Shown: positions 1 through 10,153, counted from the first letter of the stretch. The stretch: 64,000 nt of DNA from Globomyces pollinis-pini (GCA_025399215.1 MU621115.1:1-64000); one strand, 5' to 3'. Numbers and translations: made by a program. Notes: generated by a model not told the origin, from the sequence alone.

Positions 1-463
1 TTTGGTTATATGTTGGAGGGGGTTGCTGATATGTTGCTGGAGGTTGCTGGTAGACAGTTGATGGTGGGCTGTACACTGGTTGAGTAGGTTGATTGTATAC
101 TGGTTGATTATACATTGGTTGTGGATTCATCTCGTTTGGTATATTCTGTTTAGACTTCTTTCTTCTCTTTGAAATGCAAACACAACACAGTGCAATTAGC
201 ACTAAAAGAAAGATGATCCCACAAAGGACTTGCCATACCTTCACACCCCCAGAATTGTTTGCATTTGTATTGTAATCAGCTTGAATTGCACCTCCCAGCT
301 GTAGATCCTTTTTACATTGGACTGCAAACATGGATGTGCAAGAAGTAGCTAGACATTGTGAGCTGCTTGTTGCAGAATAGGATGCCACAAACGATGGTTT
401 ACATCCTCTCCCTTGGCAACAATTACACACACATGAACTAGTTGCTTTGATTGAAAAAGACAT
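1..463 (-). CDS. 8-Cys membrane protein family, member 1 (3' end outside window)
   Basis: The frame is open from an ATG at 463 down to the window edge, about 154 codons. It begins with a short Met-Ser leader and then the family cysteine pattern C-x-C-x-C-C-x4-C-x15-C-x4-C-x7-C. A hydrophobic membrane segment (about residues 80-100) and a basic stop-transfer run (KRRKK) follow, then a Pro/Gln/Tyr-rich tail with PPTY, a WW-domain ligand motif. The closest relative in the window is the gene at 1947-2969, which shares the CCQGRGC core and the CKKDLQLGGAIQAD stretch after the last cysteine. No classical signal peptide precedes the cysteines, so a reverse signal-anchor topology (N-terminus outside) is inferred. 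The function is unknown. The C-terminal part, probably with the glycine zipper and terminal box, lies outside the window. Confidence 0.8.
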   Translation of the reverse strand, partial: MSFSIKATSSCVCNCCQGRGCKPSFVASYSATSSSQCLATSCTSMFAVQCKKDLQLGGAIQADYNTNANNSGGVKVWQVLCGIIFLLVLIALCCVCISKRRKKSKQNIPNEMNPQPMYNQPVYNQPTQPVYSPPSTVYQQPPATYQQPPPTYNQ

Positions 464-910
464 TGATGAACTGAATTATTTGTCGATTCTTGGTTTCTTA
501 TAGGAAAGAATCCTATAGCCACATTGTTTTTTGTATGTTGGGGCTGTGTCCAAGACTTACCAATTGGTGAGATAAAAATTGGATTTTGTGGAGATTCAGA
601 GGCACCTTTCCCAATAGTATGTGGATCTATCTGTATAATGTTTACGGATTTATATGAATTATGCATGGGAACTTGTAGTATGGACTAATTGCCTCGATTT
701 TTAAACCCAAGAGTTTCATCGGCTGGATATTTTCTCAGTCTCTGTACTCGGACGCTTCAATCACAACGGTTTAGCACGCGACTAACGAGATATTATCATT
801 TCTTGAACAAAAATTGTCCTCAATTGCTAAAACAGCTTATAAAGTTGATAAAGTCGTGATTTTCATTAGGTGGTTTTATTACTATGCAATCTAATATAAG
901 AAAGACATCA
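464..910. other. Intergenic: upstream of member 1, downstream of the small PPxY protein
   Basis: This AT-rich stretch has no convincing coding frame. A 105-codon minus-strand frame overlaps it and the start of member 1 but shows no domain or compositional support. It should hold the promoter of the minus-strand gene ending at 1. I see no repeat or RNA gene. Confidence 0.5.
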
Positions 911-1315
911 CTAGACGGTTGGAGATGATGGACTAGAACAATCCACAGTAGCAGGTGGTGAACTATCAAAATAACCTTGGCTGATACTGGGTGGGGAACT
1001 ATCAATATAAACTGAATGATGGTGTGTATCATGACTATATGCAGGTGGTGGTGCCTGGTATATATCTGTTGACAATTGAGGATTTGGTTGTATATCTGTT
1101 GACAATTGAGGATTTGATTGGTGCTTCGCAGTAACAGAGCCGTTCATCTTGGACGCGGCCTTTCGACAAATAGCAGCGATGCAAGCAAAAATAAACATTA
1201 TAATAATCGACGGAAATACTATAGGGACCCCACTAGATTGTTGTGTACTAGGTGATTGTGGACCAAAAGTATTAGTTGGTTGAGGACCAAAAAAGCTATC
1301 AGAAGGAGATGACAT
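911..1315 (-). CDS. Small single-pass membrane protein with Pro-rich PPxY tail
   Basis: A 134-residue protein if it starts at the ATG at 1315 (MSSPSD); an in-frame start at 1360 would add 15 residues. The N-terminal third is Ser/Pro/Gln-rich, then comes one hydrophobic segment (about residues 31-51) followed by basic residues. The tail contains two 10-residue repeats (core NPQLSTDI), a PPPAY motif (PPxY class) and two SSPP repeats. It lacks the 8-Cys domain of its neighbours, but like them it has a membrane segment plus a PPxY tail on the inferred cytoplasmic side. It may be a degenerate relative or a functional companion. I do not recognise a family. Confidence 0.5.
   Translation of the reverse strand: MSSPSDSFFGPQPTNTFGPQSPSTQQSSGVPIVFPSIIIMFIFACIAAICRKAASKMNGSVTAKHQSNPQLSTDIQPNPQLSTDIYQAPPPAYSHDTHHHSVYIDSSPPSISQGYFDSSPPATVDCSSPSSPTV
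1061..1120. repeat. 30-bp tandem repeat, 2 copies, in frame
   Basis: The units at 1061-1090 and 1091-1120 differ at one position. They encode the repeated 10-residue unit of the small PPxY membrane protein, so the reading frame is preserved. Confidence 0.85.
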
Positions 1316-1946
1316 TGAAATGAATGTATTTTCATAGATTAATAGCGTGTATTTATACAATTAATCATACAGCCCCAAATCCGATGCCTTGGAAACGTCA
1401 GCTAAAAATTGAAGGTTAGTCAACGTTTATTAAAATCTTGTGTCTTGCGAATCAATCCATGTGGTGATACACCATGGAAAAACACAGCTCACAGTTTTGT
1501 AAATTCAAAATTCAAAATTCGATACAATATATTAAGAATTCTTGTTCATATTGTTCTGATAATTGTACTGAATGTCACGGTGATTACATAGGATAACACT
1601 CGACCACTTAACATACGAGTAACGACATAGTGGAACTAATATGGCAAACAACGTTTCAATCACAAACATTTAGTATCATAAACATTATATTAAAGTTGGC
1701 AATTTCATTCACCAACTGCGGATAGTTCTAATTGGTTAGAGTATCCAAACTATCTTTGGAAGACATGGAAGGTGATTGTTTAGTTCGTCTATGAGATATC
1801 TATCCATGATTTGTTTTGGGATGTTGTAGTGAGAAACAACAACGCAGTTGCAGTTTTCAAATCAGGTTGCTAATGATCAAAGAGTGAATAACGAAATGGT
1901 AGTCTTTACAAAGCAGAAAATGTATATTAGCAATTAACAGTCTATT
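1316..1946. other. Intergenic between two minus-strand membrane-protein genes
   Basis: AT-rich, with only short frames lacking support, including a 60-codon plus-strand frame at 1409-1591 with no recognisable features. It presumably holds the promoter of the 911-1315 gene and the 3' region of the 1947-2969 gene. Confidence 0.5.
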
Positions 1947-2969
1947 TTAATAAGAATTATAGTCTGTTTGATCCACATTACCAGCACCATCATTCGAATA
2001 CGACGTGGTGTGTACTTCAGTTCCACCAAACGCATTAACAGTTTCGGTTGTATGGTTAAATGATGAAGCATTTTGATTTCCACCATCATAGCAGTCTGTT
2101 TGATCCACATTACCAGCACCATCATTCGAATACGACGTGGTGTGTACTTCAGTTCCACCAAACGCATTAACAGTTTCGGTTGTATGGTTAAATGATGAAG
2201 CATTTTGATTTCCACCATCATAGCCTCCGCCATAACCACCACTGTAGCCTCCACCATAACCACCACTGTATGAGCTATGGTGATCGTGATCATATCCATG
2301 TCCGCTATGATGATGTGAGTTGTTCAATGCCTGATTCAGCATAGCTCCAGCCGCTAGTCCACCAACTGCACCCACAGCACCAGCTGCTAATGGTGATACA
2401 CCAGAACTACCCTTCCCAAAACCACTTTGACCAGCACCATAAGGTTTTTGAACTGGAGGTGGATTATAAGTTGACTGTCCATATACAGGCTGTCCGTACG
2501 CTGGTTGGCCGTATGCAGGTTGCCCATAAGCTGGTTGCTGATTTGATGCATTTTGCTTCTGATCATATGGTTGCTGGGGAGGGGGATAGGATGGTGGTTG
2601 ATAAACTGGCTGATTTTGATATGGTTGTTGAGGAGGTACCATAACAATGTTGTTACTATCCACATATTGTTTCTGTTTTCTACTCCTTGAGATACAAAAG
2701 TAACAAAATCCGGCTACAACTGCAATAACTCCAACTACAATTGCAATTAAAATCCACCCGGCAATTGCAGTTCCTCTATTTGCATTTTGATCAAAATCCG
2801 CTTGAATAGCACCACCTAATTGCAAGTCTTTTTTACATTGAACAGGATAAAATCCAGTACAAGAAGTAGCTAAGCATTGAGAAGAGTCCTTAGCCATGAT
2901 ATTTCCCACGAAAACTGGTGAACATCCTCTACCTTGGCAACACTTGCAAACACAGCTCTTAGTTGACAT
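1947..2969 (-). CDS. 8-Cys membrane protein family, member 2 (long form)
   Basis: An intronless 340-residue protein. I chose the ATG at 2969 (MSTKSC) because all family members place the Met 2-10 residues before the first cysteine; the longer frame to 3038 adds an unsupported leader. Cysteines are at 6, 8, 10, 11, 16, 32, 37 and 45. Then come a membrane segment (about 74-96) and a basic stop-transfer region. The Pro/Gln/Tyr tail contains PPSY and repeated YGQPAYGQ-type units. A glycine/alanine-zipper segment (AGAVGAVGGLAAGAM) precedes a His-rich stretch and a Gly/Tyr-rich stretch. The C-terminal family box (GGTEV...YSNDGAGNV) is present twice through a perfect 132-bp duplication. The N-out, C-in topology is inferred. 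The function is unknown. Confidence 0.85.
   Translation of the reverse strand: MSTKSCVCKCCQGRGCSPVFVGNIMAKDSSQCLATSCTGFYPVQCKKDLQLGGAIQADFDQNANRGTAIAGWILIAIVVGVIAVVAGFCYFCISRSRKQKQYVDSNNIVMVPPQQPYQNQPVYQPPSYPPPQQPYDQKQNASNQQPAYGQPAYGQPAYGQPVYGQSTYNPPPVQKPYGAGQSGFGKGSSGVSPLAAGAVGAVGGLAAGAMLNQALNNSHHHSGHGYDHDHHSSYSGGYGGGYSGGYGGGYDGGNQNASSFNHTTETVNAFGGTEVHTTSYSNDGAGNVDQTDCYDGGNQNASSFNHTTETVNAFGGTEVHTTSYSNDGAGNVDQTDYNSY
1961..2224. repeat. Perfect 132-bp tandem duplication inside member 2
   Basis: Bases 1961-2092 and 2093-2224 read as identical. The unit is 44 codons, in frame, and spans the whole conserved C-terminal box, so the predicted protein ends with two copies of it. Complete identity implies a very recent duplication or an assembly artefact. 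Confidence 0.9.
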
Positions 2970-3665
2970 TAAATTTAAAGAAAGAAAATGAAGTGTTTTT
3001 CTCTTTTTATGAAGAATGAGGCTGTTGCCACAAACCACAGCAACATAGCAAAAGATTCGGCGAAGTTTATGAGGCGCTGCAAGTGTTGGTATTTGGTAGA
3101 TATTTGCTGGCTGATTCCAGTTGGATCTGATATGGACATGATCATGAATACTATCAGAAATAAGCTTGATTTGTGGTTAATTTCGTGTTTATATCGTATT
3201 CAAACAACCACAAATTGATTCTATCAAATCTTTTGGGGACAAAACATCATGTCATTACAGTCATCTATTTATAAAGACAGAAAAACATATTTTAAAACAA
3301 GACATTCGTATCAATAGTCAATTATTTGAATAATTCCTCAGTTTTTCAACAATAGAATTTATCATGTTAAAACTTGATTAAAAATATGTTGCCTGTTGGG
3401 GGAAAGTCGGTAGAGGGTTTTTTTTCACATACAGACGGAGACAAAATATGACATATTTTATTTAATATTAGAATTGGTTCTATCTTTGTTAGAACTGTTT
3501 GAATTAAAGGCAAGTAACCCAAGGTATATCTTTGGCGTCTCATGCTAGTCCCAACTTTGCGGCAGACGTACTTCATTTATTTACTTTGACAACAATGCTA
3601 ATTGTTGATTTTATGTTACAGCGTTTAGTTATCTGCATATAATTTTTAAATATTTCCACTGCTTG
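2970..3665. other. Divergent intergenic region
   Basis: This lies between the minus-strand 8-Cys gene and the plus-strand thioredoxin-like gene. Its last ~90 bp resemble the region before the second thioredoxin-like copy (4270-4399), so it includes the left part of that tandem duplication. I see no credible additional gene. Confidence 0.5.
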
Positions 3666-4930
3666 ATGTGGTATACGATAACAAACTTAACAGAATTTGA
3701 CGAATTTATCAAGCAGCAATCTTGTCTAGTTCTGTTCCAGTGCAGTGATAAGAGGTACTGTAATTGTGACTCATAGGTAGAGCTTTGATGGATTCTTTGG
3801 ATAAGTTCACGTGTAAGCAGAAGCTGCGATTCGGTTGCTTAAACATCTTAAATATTTGTGTATGTATCTATTTTTTCAGAAACTAACTCTGGTTGTAGGA
3901 GCTGGCTCCTAGATACTGTATCACATCTATCCCATCATTACAACTATTCATCAAAGGGGAACCATCGATTAGGCTGGATGGGTTGTTAAACTTACCTGAT
4001 GCCAACATCCAGATGTTTGTGGTCGAGAGGGTTCAAGAGGAATGTACAAAAGCATTCAATCGCGCTTATAAAAGAAATTCCACCCCATTGCCATTGATTT
4101 CTGAATCTGAAGAGGCAAAAAAGTGTAACGCTCAATCTAGCGTTTACCGCTTGGCAGAGTTCGATAGTGATGAAGAACTATCCATTAAAGATTCCAAAAT
4201 TGATTTAGAAAAGGGGTGATTGCAGTGGGTGGACATTTCACGCTAGATTCATAGTTTCTCAAGATGGAAATTTAATTTATTTGTTTACTTTCACAACAAT
4301 GATTATCATTTATTAGTGATTTTGTGTCACATTGTTGCCTCTTCAAAAAAGTGAGTGAGCGCGTTTTTAAATATTTCTACTATAACTCCAAATTGCTTGA
4401 TGTGGTATACGATAACAAACTTGACAGAGTTTGACGAATTTATTAAGCAGCAATCTTGCCTAGTTCTGTTTCAGTGCAGTGATAAAAGGTATTCTATTTA
4501 TGACTCATAGTTAGAGCGTTGATGGATTCCTTGGACAAATTCACGTGTAAGCAGAGGCTACGATTCGGTTGCTTAAACATCTTAAATATCTGTGTATATA
4601 TCTATCCAGAAACTAATTTTGTTTGTAGGAGCTGGCTCCTAGATATTGTATCACATCTATCCCATCATTACAACTATTCATCAAAGGTGAGCCATCGATT
4701 AGGTTGGATGGGTTACTAAACTTACCTGATGCAACTATCCAGATGTTTGTGGCCGAGAGGGTTCAGGAGGAATGTACAAAAGCATTCAATCGCGCTTATA
4801 AAAGAAATTCCACCCCATTGCCATTAATATCTGAATCTGAAGAAGCTAAAAATTCCAGCACTCACTCTTACGTTTATGGTTTAGCAGAGTTCGATAGTGA
4901 TGAAGAACTATTCATTAAAGATTCCAAAAT
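3580..4930 (+). repeat. Tandem gene duplication (about 0.7-kb unit, two copies)
   Basis: The unit spans roughly 3580-4230 and 4275-4930. It covers a short upstream stretch (sharing ATTTATTTACTTT-like and TTTTTAAATATTT segments), three exons and two introns. Exons are nearly identical, while introns and the upstream region have diverged by substitutions and indels. After about 4200/4920 the copies diverge completely and use different C-terminal ends. Confidence 0.8.
3666..4219 (+). CDS. Thioredoxin-like protein lacking the CxxC site, copy A
   Basis: Spliced CDS of 162 residues with exons 3666-3754, 3781-3859 and 3899-4219 (introns 26 and 39 nt; the second carries an AACTAAC branch-like site). 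The fold is recognised from the thioredoxin layout: an N-terminal strand and helix (MWYTITNLTEFDEFI), the central strand CLVLFQC, a helix starting RALMDSL, and the cis-proline loop TSIPSLQLF followed by KGEPSIRLDG. Where the active site WCGPCK should stand the sequence is QCSDKR, so only the first cysteine remains. A charged, acidic extension (SESEEAK, DSDEE) follows the domain. Copy A ends early (IDLEKG) relative to copy B. It is probably a non-redox, scaffold or monothiol member; the substrate is unknown. Confidence 0.7.
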
Positions 4931-5045
4931 TGGTCAATCTGACCAAACACTAAATTGTGGCAGTTCGAATGATGAATTAAAACCGAAGAGTCAAAGGAAG
5001 AAGTCCAATGTTACAATTCCTTTGATCAAATCAGACACCTATTAG
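4400..5045 (+). CDS. Thioredoxin-like protein lacking the CxxC site, copy B
   Basis: Tandem paralogue of the gene at 3666, 194 residues, with exons 4400-4488, 4515-4593 and 4629-5045 (introns 26 and 35 nt). All exon boundaries and phases match copy A. It shares the thioredoxin elements, including the cis-Pro motif SIPS and the QCSDKR remnant in place of CGPC. Its tail is 32 residues longer than copy A, Lys/Ser-rich, and reaches a TAG at 5043-5045. Coding differences between copies are scattered substitutions without frameshifts, so both appear to be maintained. The two-intron model is needed because each exon is open only briefly; this is the main uncertainty. Confidence 0.7.
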
Positions 5046-5769
5046 TAATTGTAGTTGTCGGTGTTCAATAAATTGAAGCAGGTCTTTAATTTGATCTCCA
5101 TCTCATTCATTTTCTAGAGTTTTTCAGAGTATATTTCTTTTCAAATTGTTACACTTGTTACATACTAAAAGAACAAGATGGAATCGTAAATCCTTTCGTA
5201 ATTCATTGTACAAGGTGTAACATATTGTAAAGTCCTTCACATGGGTACAAGAGATTGAAATGTGGCATTTTTCCTACGCCAATCTTTCCCACCTGGGCAA
5301 GTGTTCAACACTCTGGTTGATAAATTTGTAACTAGGAGACCAAGGATTCAGAAGAGTTAAATATTCATACCCCCATCATGACAAAAAACCCCAAGAATTT
5401 CACTTTACAAACTTCACTTTTGGATTTCGCAGTCACTACATCATTAATAGCGCTTGTCTGGACAGCCTGCTTCAAACTAGAGGTCAGGTACGAATTATTC
5501 TTGATTGCTGCTGCCAAAATCCTCTTTTTTAGAGCAGTTCTAGTTTACAAGTCTTAGAAACAGTTCAATTTATAAATTCTTTCAAATTTTTAAAAACTTT
5601 GCTCTGTTTCTCTATTTTTTTAAAGTTTCTGTTTCTCTAGATCTGGATGTAGATATGTTAGGCAGAGTTACTCATATACTTACGGAAGAAATACTGAACT
5701 GACATCTTTAGATTTTAATTCGAAATTAAATTCAAGTTGATTTATTTCAATGATAATTTGAATAGACAA
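5046..5769. other. Convergent intergenic region
   Basis: About 720 bp between the 3' ends of the thioredoxin-like gene and the metallo-beta-lactamase-fold gene. It is AT-rich with several T-runs and no supported frame. It most likely contains the 3' untranslated regions of both genes. Confidence 0.5.
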
Positions 5770-6693
5770 CTATGTCTCTATGATGGCGTCCATCTCTACT
5801 TTGGTCAAAACCGTGGGCATTTTTGATAAGCGTGTGATGACTTCAAAATCGTGAGCAGGCAATAGTGCAGTTGGATATGAGCATAATTGTCTAAAAATTG
5901 TTGCTTGCGTTTCTTTTGCCTGTTCCCAGTTACTTGTTGGCGCACATACTTCACACGTTTTGGATTGGTACATTGTAAAGGTTGCATCACCAGCAACTAA
6001 CCAATAATGGCCATCATCCTCAACCATGACGCCAATATGGCCAGGCGTGTGGCCATACAAGGCGATGGCTTTGACTTTACCGTCATTCGTTAGGTTTATG
6101 GATTCACTGAATTCTCCCACTTTGCTCTTATCAAAATCAATCAAGATTGGTTCAAATCCATCTGGAAGGGCTGCACTAGAGGATCCCGTATGTGATGGCC
6201 AATTACCTTTGCCAGTAAACACCTTTGCGTTCTCAAATTCACCAATATACCCTACATGGTCACAATGGAAATGAGTGATATATAATTCATCCACTTGATG
6301 TTTCTCTACTCCAACTTTTTTCAGCAATTCTACGATACGCGATTGAGGAGGTGTGATGAAACGGAAATTACGATTGTAAAACCATTCACTGTTTTTATCT
6401 TGTTTGAAATACCCAGTTTTCGAAATATCTTGATAGACACCAGTGTCCACCAATATATTCTTTCCTTCATGTTGGATTAGGAAACAGAAATTCGGAATCC
6501 AATCATGCCATGTTGAATCTAGAATAATTCTTGGAATATCAAGTAATCTTGGCCATTGTCATTTCCAATGCGCGTTCTTGATACCCACCCAACCAGTGAG
6601 AAGTGCGTGGATCTTGATATTTGACGATGTGGTAAATGTAGTGATTTCTGGTGCTTCTTTCTGCTCAAGTGTCAATGGTTTTGGACCAGACAT
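5770..6693 (-). CDS. Metallo-beta-lactamase-fold hydrolase (AiiA-like) with in-frame TGA
   Basis: The frame runs from an ATG at 6693 to a TAG at 5770 (307 codons) and is interrupted by one TGA at 6559-6561 (codon 45). The protein has the zinc-binding THFHCDHVG motif, GHTPGHI (third histidine), GDAT (bridging Asp) and PAHD (last histidine), the set seen in N-acyl-homoserine-lactonase-like enzymes. Homology-like sequence continues on both sides of the TGA (PRLLDIPRIILDSTWHDWIP), so the interruption lies inside the real coding region. A 66-nt GT-AG interval (6519-6584) would remove it in frame but would also delete conserved-looking residues. Alternatives are a recent nonsense mutation or an assembly error. 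The substrate is unknown. Confidence 0.75.
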
Positions 6694-6827
6694 TGTCTGT
6701 TTTTATTTGATTGAGATGAGTACATTATATACACGATATGGATAATTTAATTTTCCATCACTTTGCAAATAAAATCGAAATGAACAAAGATTGAAAGTTG
6801 AATAAAATCTATTACGTAAAGTTGAAG

Positions 6828-8251
6828 TTAATTAGTTTTGATGGCTACATCGTGTTTGTCTATCATATAAATGCCTCCAAGTTCATTAATAGGAGACCCA
6901 TCAAGGGATAAACCTGAATCACTTCCGATATCGACTTTTTGAGAATTTACAAATTCACCAATTCGGGCAAAAGCAAACGACGTTTGTGATAAATGTGGGA
7001 AAGCTAAATAGTTAGCTTAACAGTCATTACTATGGAATACGTGAAACATATGTTTATATAGCTGTAATTCCACTTGATTTCCGTGTGCCATGGAGTAAGC
7101 ATGAAATCGCACAGCGTCATCAGTAACAACTTCAGAATCACCGGATTGCTAAGATGATTAAAAAACGGTGAAATTTACAATCAACATTGGAGGAAAGTTT
7201 TTCAAATCAGCATACATTGGGGAAATAGATGGATGATCTCGTGCGGTACCATTAGAATAAATTTCGACAGCCCAGTCTACCCCGGCCATATCCAAGGATA
7301 GAAAATCGTAGTTCCAGTTCACATGCCAACTGATAGAATCAAATTTATGATCTAAAAATGGTGACAACATCACAGCACCAGCAGGCATTGGCAGATTTAA
7401 TGCGCGTAATGCTTGAAGCAATTGGAGTGTGAGACAACCACCACTTGAATCTCCCATTATAAATATTCTGGTGGTGGATACAACTTGGAACTCTTCGTTA
7501 AATCTACATGAGGATCCATTAATCCCTTCGGGTAAGGCAAGGGCTAGGTAAGCTGCTAATGCATCTTCAATTCCAGCAGGAAATGGATTTTCTGGTGCCA
7601 AACGGTAATCTGCTGCAAATACTCTTGCTTTACATGCTTTTGCAATTTCTGAAGTAATACCACGGTGAGTTCCAGGAGACATAAATATGTGAGCACTACT
7701 ATCAGTATGTTAAAAATTCTTTACCCTCCATGCAGATATAAAACAACAGTATCATCTTCAGGAGTTGTAACTTTTGGTATAATCCATTCACCATGAACAG
7801 TTCTAACATCACTTGGTGTATCTTTCCATCGTAAATTTTTAATATCTAAAGCATCTCTAACTTGCTGTGAGAAATTTTCGGCATTCTGTAATGTGATAGA
7901 TGTTTCTTGGATGGTAGTATTTTTAAAAACAAATTTTGGTACTTTAAAACTAGTAGCAAATCGAACGATATCCAAAGAATGTCTTCCTTGTGGTGGATTT
8001 GTAAGTAGTACAGATTTTAGCATTGAATGCAATATAGTAGTTTGAAGATCCCAACTATCCAAAATTGGACCATCAATCAAGTGAGTTAAGATTGAAAGTA
8101 GAAAGGTATAGAAAAAGACAGCAGAAGATATCATTAAATGAAAGATTAACGGTAAGGATTGTGATAGTTTTTGTAACATCAGGGTAGGAGAGGGAGCATC
8201 TGGGATTCTTCCTTCCAAAGATTTTCTTGGCTGAAATTTCGAGCGACTCAT
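6828..8251 (-). CDS. Membrane-anchored alpha/beta hydrolase, HSL-family esterase
   Basis: Spliced CDS of 446 residues with exons 8251-7725, 7698-7179, 7148-7031 and 7003-6828 (introns 26, 30 and 27 nt). An N-terminal hydrophobic segment (about residues 35-55) suggests a type II anchor in the ER. The catalytic domain has the oxyanion HGG motif, the nucleophile elbow GDSSGG, an Asp in GDSEVVTDDA, and the catalytic His in HMFHVF. This is the layout of the hormone-sensitive-lipase / arylacetamide-deacetylase group, which hydrolyses esters and deacetylates lipophilic substrates. An acceptor-like TTTTAG about 110 bp upstream of the chosen start could mark a 5' leader exon. The specific substrate cannot be inferred. 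Confidence 0.85.
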
Positions 8252-9096
8252 TAATTCTTTTTGTTGGGAAATTGGAGGCTTTATAGAATCAATCTTCGGA
8301 AAAATCAAGGCTCGGCCCGCATTACAATCCACCAAAAATTGCCTAAAATATTAAAATATACAAACAAATCAATTATATGCTATATATTGTAAGTGAATAG
8401 TCGCTCTAAATGCTAGTATCTTGATCAACCTAGGTGCTAACTGGTTTTTATATTTTAATCGCGTCTGTTGGTCCGATTGATATATGCCACTAATGATGGT
8501 TTGTGTGCCACAACTCAAACTGAACGATTTTCACATGGAAAAACTGAATACTCTCTGACATCACTATTATCAATACTGATTGAAACTATTCAAATAACTG
8601 TTGAACGTGTCAATAAACACCAACTGAATCACTAAAAAATAGTAAAAAAAGAGCGTGTTTACTATCAAAAATATTGAACTATTTATGATTCAGAAATCAA
8701 TCTTAAATTACTTTACGAACCAAAGAGTACACTCAAGCAACAACCCATCACATTCTGATACCAGTAGAACTATACCAAACGTGGACTTAGGTGTTACACA
8801 GCTAAATACACCAACATCAAGGTATCAACCTACAATACAGCAGCTTCTCATAAGATCTGCGTTAAATAATCAACAATTTCCCGTCCTCGAATTCAGTCTA
8901 TTAATCCAGCGTTAGATTATCACTATCGCATTTGCTTCAATTGTTGTAATAAACTATGGAAAAACGGTCAGTTTACAAAGATTATCCGTTGGTTACAAAT
9001 GAGATCATAAGAGTTGAATATTTCAAATGAACAATCGTTAATGAAACTAAATCAAATGCAACTTAAAACTTTGATTATATTTGAAGTATAAAATAA
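8252..9096. other. Intergenic, upstream of the esterase
   Basis: 845 bp between the esterase start and the 3' end of the dehydrogenase, both on the minus strand. It is AT-rich. An 86-codon plus-strand frame at 8655-8915 has no domain or membrane signal and looks like chance. A possible 5'-leader intron acceptor for the esterase lies near 8342-8360. Confidence 0.45.
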
Positions 9097-10153
9097 CTAC
9101 ATAAATTCTTTGACAAAATCAACACTGTAATCAAAAAGTTTGTTGACGTTATCTGAATCTGTTGCCAATGCATTTCCCGGATGCACAGCTCCATCTGAGT
9201 AGTATAGTCCTGATTCCTTCTCCACCGTTGGATCAACTGCACAAAACAAAGTCATCATCGCGCCTACCATGTTGTAAACAAAGATTCATACCTTGCTCTT
9301 CAGTAATCATAAACATTTTCATGATTGACGCTATTGGCCAAGGAATAGGTCTCCAAATATCTGTTGCAACTTGACCTAATTGCGTTAAAGACATTGTGAT
9401 CTAAACCAGGATGAAGGGAATAAGTGGTTACTCCAGTCCCATCCAATAGCTCTGATAACTTTTTTGCATACATGACGTTTGCCAATTTAGAATCTTCATA
9501 ATCATTTATTCCAATGATAGTCCAATTAGGATCTCGTAACTTGTTAAAATCATATAATCGGCCACGAAGACTTGATTCAGATGAGACATTGATGATGCGA
9601 CTTGGTGCGCTTGCTTTCAAACATGGTAGAAGCAATTGAGTGAATAGGAACTACTTGATTGAATAAAATTGGATATTACATGTCCGAGATGATTTGTTTG
9701 AAACGTATATTGAAATCCCTAGTTGTTACATTTTAAAAAATACATCATCAGTCATTCCTGCAGGTCCAGCATATCCAGCATTGTTAATTAATATATGCAA
9801 CGGTAATTTCTTTGCTTCAATGTAAGATACAAGTGGAATATGTTACCAATAAACTGTTGCGCAGCTTCTTTACATGATTGAAGTCTATCCAAGTGAAGTT
9901 CCAAAAACTCTACATTCTTATTCCCAGTTGTTTCAATAATATTCTCAATAACTGCATTGGACTGATATTAACTGAGAAGCTTTACCTTCTCTGGATTTCT
10001 TCCTGCTAAAATGATATGACAGTTTAAAGCTGCTAGTTTCAAACAAGTGATTCTTCCAATTCCAGAGCTTCCACCTGTCACTATCGCTACTTTTCCTGTT
10101 AAATCCACTGTAGGTTCGTAGTTGAACATTTTGGAGAAAGTTTTATCACACAT
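9097..10153 (-). CDS. Short-chain dehydrogenase/reductase, retinol-dehydrogenase-like
   Basis: Spliced CDS of 295 residues in seven exons: 10153-9986, 9961-9847, 9814-9744, 9718-9680, 9650-9407, 9375-9292, 9263-9097. The six introns are 24-32 nt. The Rossmann cofactor motif TGGSSGIG is near residue 25. LINNAG, the NHLGH motif, VSSES and the catalytic pair YEDSK all sit at normal spacing, followed by LHPG. This layout matches NADP(H)-using retinol dehydrogenase / WWOX-like enzymes, which act on retinoids, steroids or other lipophilic carbonyls. In a fungus the substrate is uncertain. It is divergently arranged with the first elongase gene, sharing a 414-bp promoter region. Confidence 0.9.

Noticed and set aside
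1934..2299. 121-codon minus-strand frame with duplicated Met-rich segment
   Set aside because: It is another frame of the 132-bp duplication inside 8-Cys member 2, so the apparent protein repeat is an artefact.
6559..6561. TGA recoded as Trp or Sec in this organism
   Set aside because: TGA terminates several clear genes (e.g. at 33295, 21686, 39612), and no selenocysteine context or element is evident, so recoding is not the best explanation.
8655..8915. 86-codon plus-strand frame upstream of the esterase
   Set aside because: Asn/Ser/Thr-rich composition of AT-rich DNA without any recognisable features.
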